A stretch of 64,000 bases of DNA, taken from the NCBI GenBank assembly GCA_963712435.1, contig CAVQIB010000005.1:124001-188000 (forward strand), read 5' to 3'. A program made the position numbers and the translations under genes. A model generated the notes under the pieces. That model did not search any database. It was not told where the DNA came from and saw only the letters and a list, made by a program, of their open reading frames with translations. Positions 61,259-64,000 of the stretch are shown here, piece by piece (the stretch's first letter is position 1; every line of letters begins with the position of its first letter). The DNA comes from Rhodoplanes sp963712435 (GTDB lineage Bacteria > Pseudomonadota > Alphaproteobacteria > Rhizobiales > Xanthobacteraceae).

Positions 61259-64000
61259 GTGCGCGTGCAGACGACGTTACTCAGCGTGGCGATGGCCCTG
61301 ATCCTGGCGCTGGTGGCGGCGCTGGTCGGGCCGCATTTCGTCGATTGGGGGCGCTACCGCAGCCGGCTTCGAGGCCGAGGCAAGCCGCCTGATGGGCGCG
61401 CCGGTGCGCATCTCCGGGCCGATCGAGGCGCGGCTCCTGCCCACGCCCTCGCTCGTTCTGAACAGCGTGGAGTTGTCGTCCGGCGAGACGGCCGTCTCCG
61501 CGCGCGCGCTGCGCTTCGAACTCGCGCTCGGTTCGCTGATGCGCGGGGAATGGCGCGCGAGCGAGCTGACGATCAGCGAACCGCGTATCCTCATCGGCGT
61601 CGATTCCGCGGGCCGGCTGCAAGCGCCTCCGATCGGAAGCGGGATCGATCCCGACCGGCTCGCCATCGAACGGCTGACGGTCGAGCGCGGGCGCGCCGTG
61701 CTCCGCGCCGGCTCGGGCGGTACGGCCCTGGCGCTCGAGGGAATTTCGTTTCAGGGCGAACTGCGGTCCCTCGCCGGGCCGGTTCGCGGGGAAGGCTCGT
61801 TCGTCTCCCCCGCCGGCCCTTATCGCTTTCGCATTGTGTCCGGCCGCCGCACCGGCGACGGCGTGAAAATGCGCTTGAGCCTCGAAGGAATCGATCGGCC
61901 GCTGGTCGCGGAAGCCGACGGCGTCGTACGGATCGACAAAGCAAGCCCGAGCTACGAAGGCGCGCTGACCGTGGCGCGGCCGGCCGGCGCGGCGCTGTCC
62001 GGCGGGCGGACGCTGCAAGGCGAGCCATGGCGGCTGACGACGCAGGTGAAGGCGGACCCGCGCCGCGTGCTCGCCGAGCAGATCGAATTTCAGTATGGGT
62101 CCGACGACCGCCCGTTCCGTCTCTCGGGAAAGGTGGAAGTCGCCTTGGGCGCCGACCGGCATTTCACGGCTCTGCTCGCCGGACGCCAGATCGATCTCGA
62201 CCGGGTGGTCGGCGCGCCCGAAAACGGCCCGCGCTCGCCCGCGTCGGCGCTGCTCGCCACCGTGCGGACCCTGTTCGAGGGGGTGCGCGCGCCCATGCGC
62301 GGCAGACTGGAGCTCGATATCGACGCGCTCACGGTCGGCGGCGCAGCCGTGCAAAGCGTCCAAGGCACGATCGGCGTCGACAGCGATCAGTGGGATATCG
62401 AGACGCTCGAATTCCGCGCGCCCGGCCTGACCCAGGTGCGCCTGAGCGGCCGGCTCGAATCGGGCCGAAACGGGCTCGAATTCGCCGGCCCCGCCAGCAT
62501 CGAGTTGGCTGATCCGCGCGCGCTGTGGTCCTTCATCGAGGGCGACGGGGACCGGTTGCGCGGCCCGGTGGCGCCGCTCCGCGCCAGCGGCGAGCTCATC
62601 GTTGGCGATCAGGCGATCACCGTCGATCGGCTCAAGGCGGACATCGACCACAAGCAGATCGAAGGGCGCATCGCCTATGCGCCGGCGGGTCCGGACGGCC
62701 CGGCGCGGCTCGACGCCGCGCTTCGCGCCGACGAGATCGATCTCGAATCCGCGATCGCGATCGCCACCGGCGCGTTCGCCGGCGTCAAGCTTGAATGGCC
62801 GCGCAACGTGGCGCTCGCGCTCTCGATCGGAAAGCTCAGCTACGCCGACATCGAAGCGAGCCGGGTCGAAACGAAGCTCAAGCTGGACGCGAGCGGGCTC
62901 ACGATCGAACGCGTCTCGGTCGCCGATCTCCGCGGCGCGAGCATCAAGGCGACCGGCTTGATCGATACATCGGCCGCCTCGCCGCAGGGCGCCGCCTCGC
63001 TCTCCCTCGCAGCGGCGCGTTCCGACGGACTGATCGCGCTGCTCGGCCGCTTCGCGCCGCCCGCCGCCGACGAGATCAAGCGGTATGGCGGTCAACTCGG
63101 CCCCGCCGATTTGCGCGCCCGGCTCGAAGTGGGGCCGGCCAAGCCGGAGCCGGCGACTTCGGGCCGCGCCGGACCGGCGACCCAGGCGCGGCTGGCGATC
63201 GACGGCAAGCTCGGCGCGGTGCGGCTGAACTTGGTCGCGAGCGGGACCGGCGATCCCGCCGCGCCCGCCGCGGCCAAAGTGAAGATCGACGGAACGCTCG
63301 AGGCCGACGACGGCAAGGTGCTCGCCGCCCTGGTCGGGCTCGACCGCGTGGCGGCGATCGATGCGCGGCCTGCCACCATCTCGCTCGCCGGAAACGGCCC
63401 GCTCGATGGCGATGTCGCATTCGAGCTGCGCCTTGCGGCAAGCGGGCTCACGGCGTCAGCCGCGGGCACGGCTCGGCGCGACAAGGGCGAACTGCGCGGC
63501 GTCGCCAATCTGGCGCTGACCGCTGCGGACGTGCGGCCCCTCCTGAACGCGGCTGCGCCGGCGGCCCTGCCGCTCGCCTTCGAGAGCCGGCTCGCCTTTG
63601 CCGGCCGGGCGCTCACCTTTGCGGACATCAAGGGCCGGATCATGGGCGCGGGGGTTGGGGGCCGCGTGAGCCTTCGGCTCGCGTCTCCGCTCGCGATCGA
63701 CGGCCGCATCCAGGCGACCGACCTGGACGCCGCGCAGGTCATCGCGGCGGTGATCGGCGTCCCGCGGCGCGCGCCCGCGCGCGACCAGGCGGCCGGCTGG
63801 CCGGCCGAGCCGTTCGGCCGTCCGCTGTTCGACGATGTCAAAGGCGGCATAGATTTCGAAGCTGGACGCGCCGCGCTCCTGCCTGGGCTCGCAGCCCAGG
63901 ATCTGAAAGGCCGCGCGAGCTTCGACGGCTCGTCTCTTGCTCTGGATGAGCTCACGGCCCGCGTTGCCGGCGGCGCCCTGACCGCCAATGCGGCTTTCCG
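61259..64000 (+). CDS. AsmA-family envelope protein, 5' part (runs off the window; one frameshift)
   Basis: GTG 61259 begins an N-terminal membrane anchor (TTLLSVAMALILALVAALVG, PHFVDWGRYRS). After about 61370 the sense continues one frame over: GFEAEASRLMGAPVRISGPI, EARLLPTPSLVLNSVELSSG, then over 800 residues of repetitive beta-strand sequence such as GVKLEWPRNVALALSIGKLS and RISGPIEARLLPTPSL-type AsmA segments. AsmA-like proteins are long periplasmic beta-structures implicated in outer-membrane assembly and lipid transport. The 3' end lies beyond base 64000. Confidence 0.78.

Noticed and set aside
61281..63095. 604-codon minus-strand ORF opposite the AsmA gene
   Set aside because: Arg/Asp/Gln-rich shadow; the plus-strand frame has the membrane anchor and AsmA-like strand pattern.

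Overview
The window comes from a GC-rich alphaproteobacterium, most likely a Hyphomicrobiales (Rhizobiales) member near Xanthobacteraceae/Bradyrhizobiaceae. The evidence is protein content: a gene-transfer-agent (GTA) type phage cluster, a FeuP/FeuQ-like two-component system behind a PepSY protein, an Omp25-like beta-barrel, a DivJ-like membrane histidine kinase, and alphaproteobacterial families such as DUF1491, DUF2336, DUF3126, DUF5330 and DUF6456. Many families of short palindromic intergenic repeats also fit. The taxonomy is inferred from recognised families, not from an rRNA gene.

Layout. 0.4-9.2 kb is ordinary chromosome: a DnaA-C-terminal-like HTH protein with a DUF6456 protein, sufE, DUF5330, a DivJ-like kinase overlapping a peptidoglycan-binding protein, DUF1491, DUF2336, a YcgN-type cysteine-cluster protein and small membrane proteins. 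9.4-21.5 kb is a degenerate GTA cluster: small and large terminase, portal, a hybrid of prohead protease and DUF2460, DUF2163, NlpC/P60 peptidase, the giant tail hub protein and a beta-helix protein. The capsid, head-tail connector, tail-tube and tape-measure genes are missing. A GIY-YIG nuclease gene bracketed by direct repeats and a DUF4142 gene with its own terminator sit inside the cluster. 21.6-23.3 kb is an AT-richer islet of unknown genes.

23.4-30.8 kb holds an ECF sigma/anti-sigma pair, a small secreted glycine-rich protein, an outer-membrane barrel, PepSY-FeuP-FeuQ and a glycine-zipper lipoprotein, so it is largely envelope and envelope signalling. 30.9-38.6 kb is housekeeping and metabolism: polytopic membrane protein, FAD monooxygenase, zinc-finger protein, alpha/beta hydrolase, DUF3126, gamma carbonic anhydrase and GST. 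38.7-40.7 kb is a decayed islet beside tRNA-Arg(UCU), with an IS5-type transposase fragment and truncated genes. 40.8-48.0 kb carries a NodU/CmcH-type carbamoyltransferase with a GT2 glycosyltransferase, a paralogue of the small secreted protein, a LysM protein, an L,D-transpeptidase, sseA and cysK. 48.4-50.4 kb is a second ECF sigma locus with a VKOR-like protein, followed by decayed DUF2852-like and arsenic-resistance remnants. 50.5-64 kb holds photolyase, thiL, an MFS transporter, a HicB-like orphan, DUF29, uvrD with repeat cassettes inside the gene, a thioesterase, a FAD-linked oxidase and the start of an AsmA-family gene.

Quality caveat. At least fifteen genes need frame changes to be read through, including housekeeping types such as uvrD, photolyase and an MFS transporter. 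Most changes look like one extra base. I read most of these as sequence or assembly errors, so such entries are marked as frameshifted rather than biologically dead. All start sites are inferred by eye; no similarity search was run.
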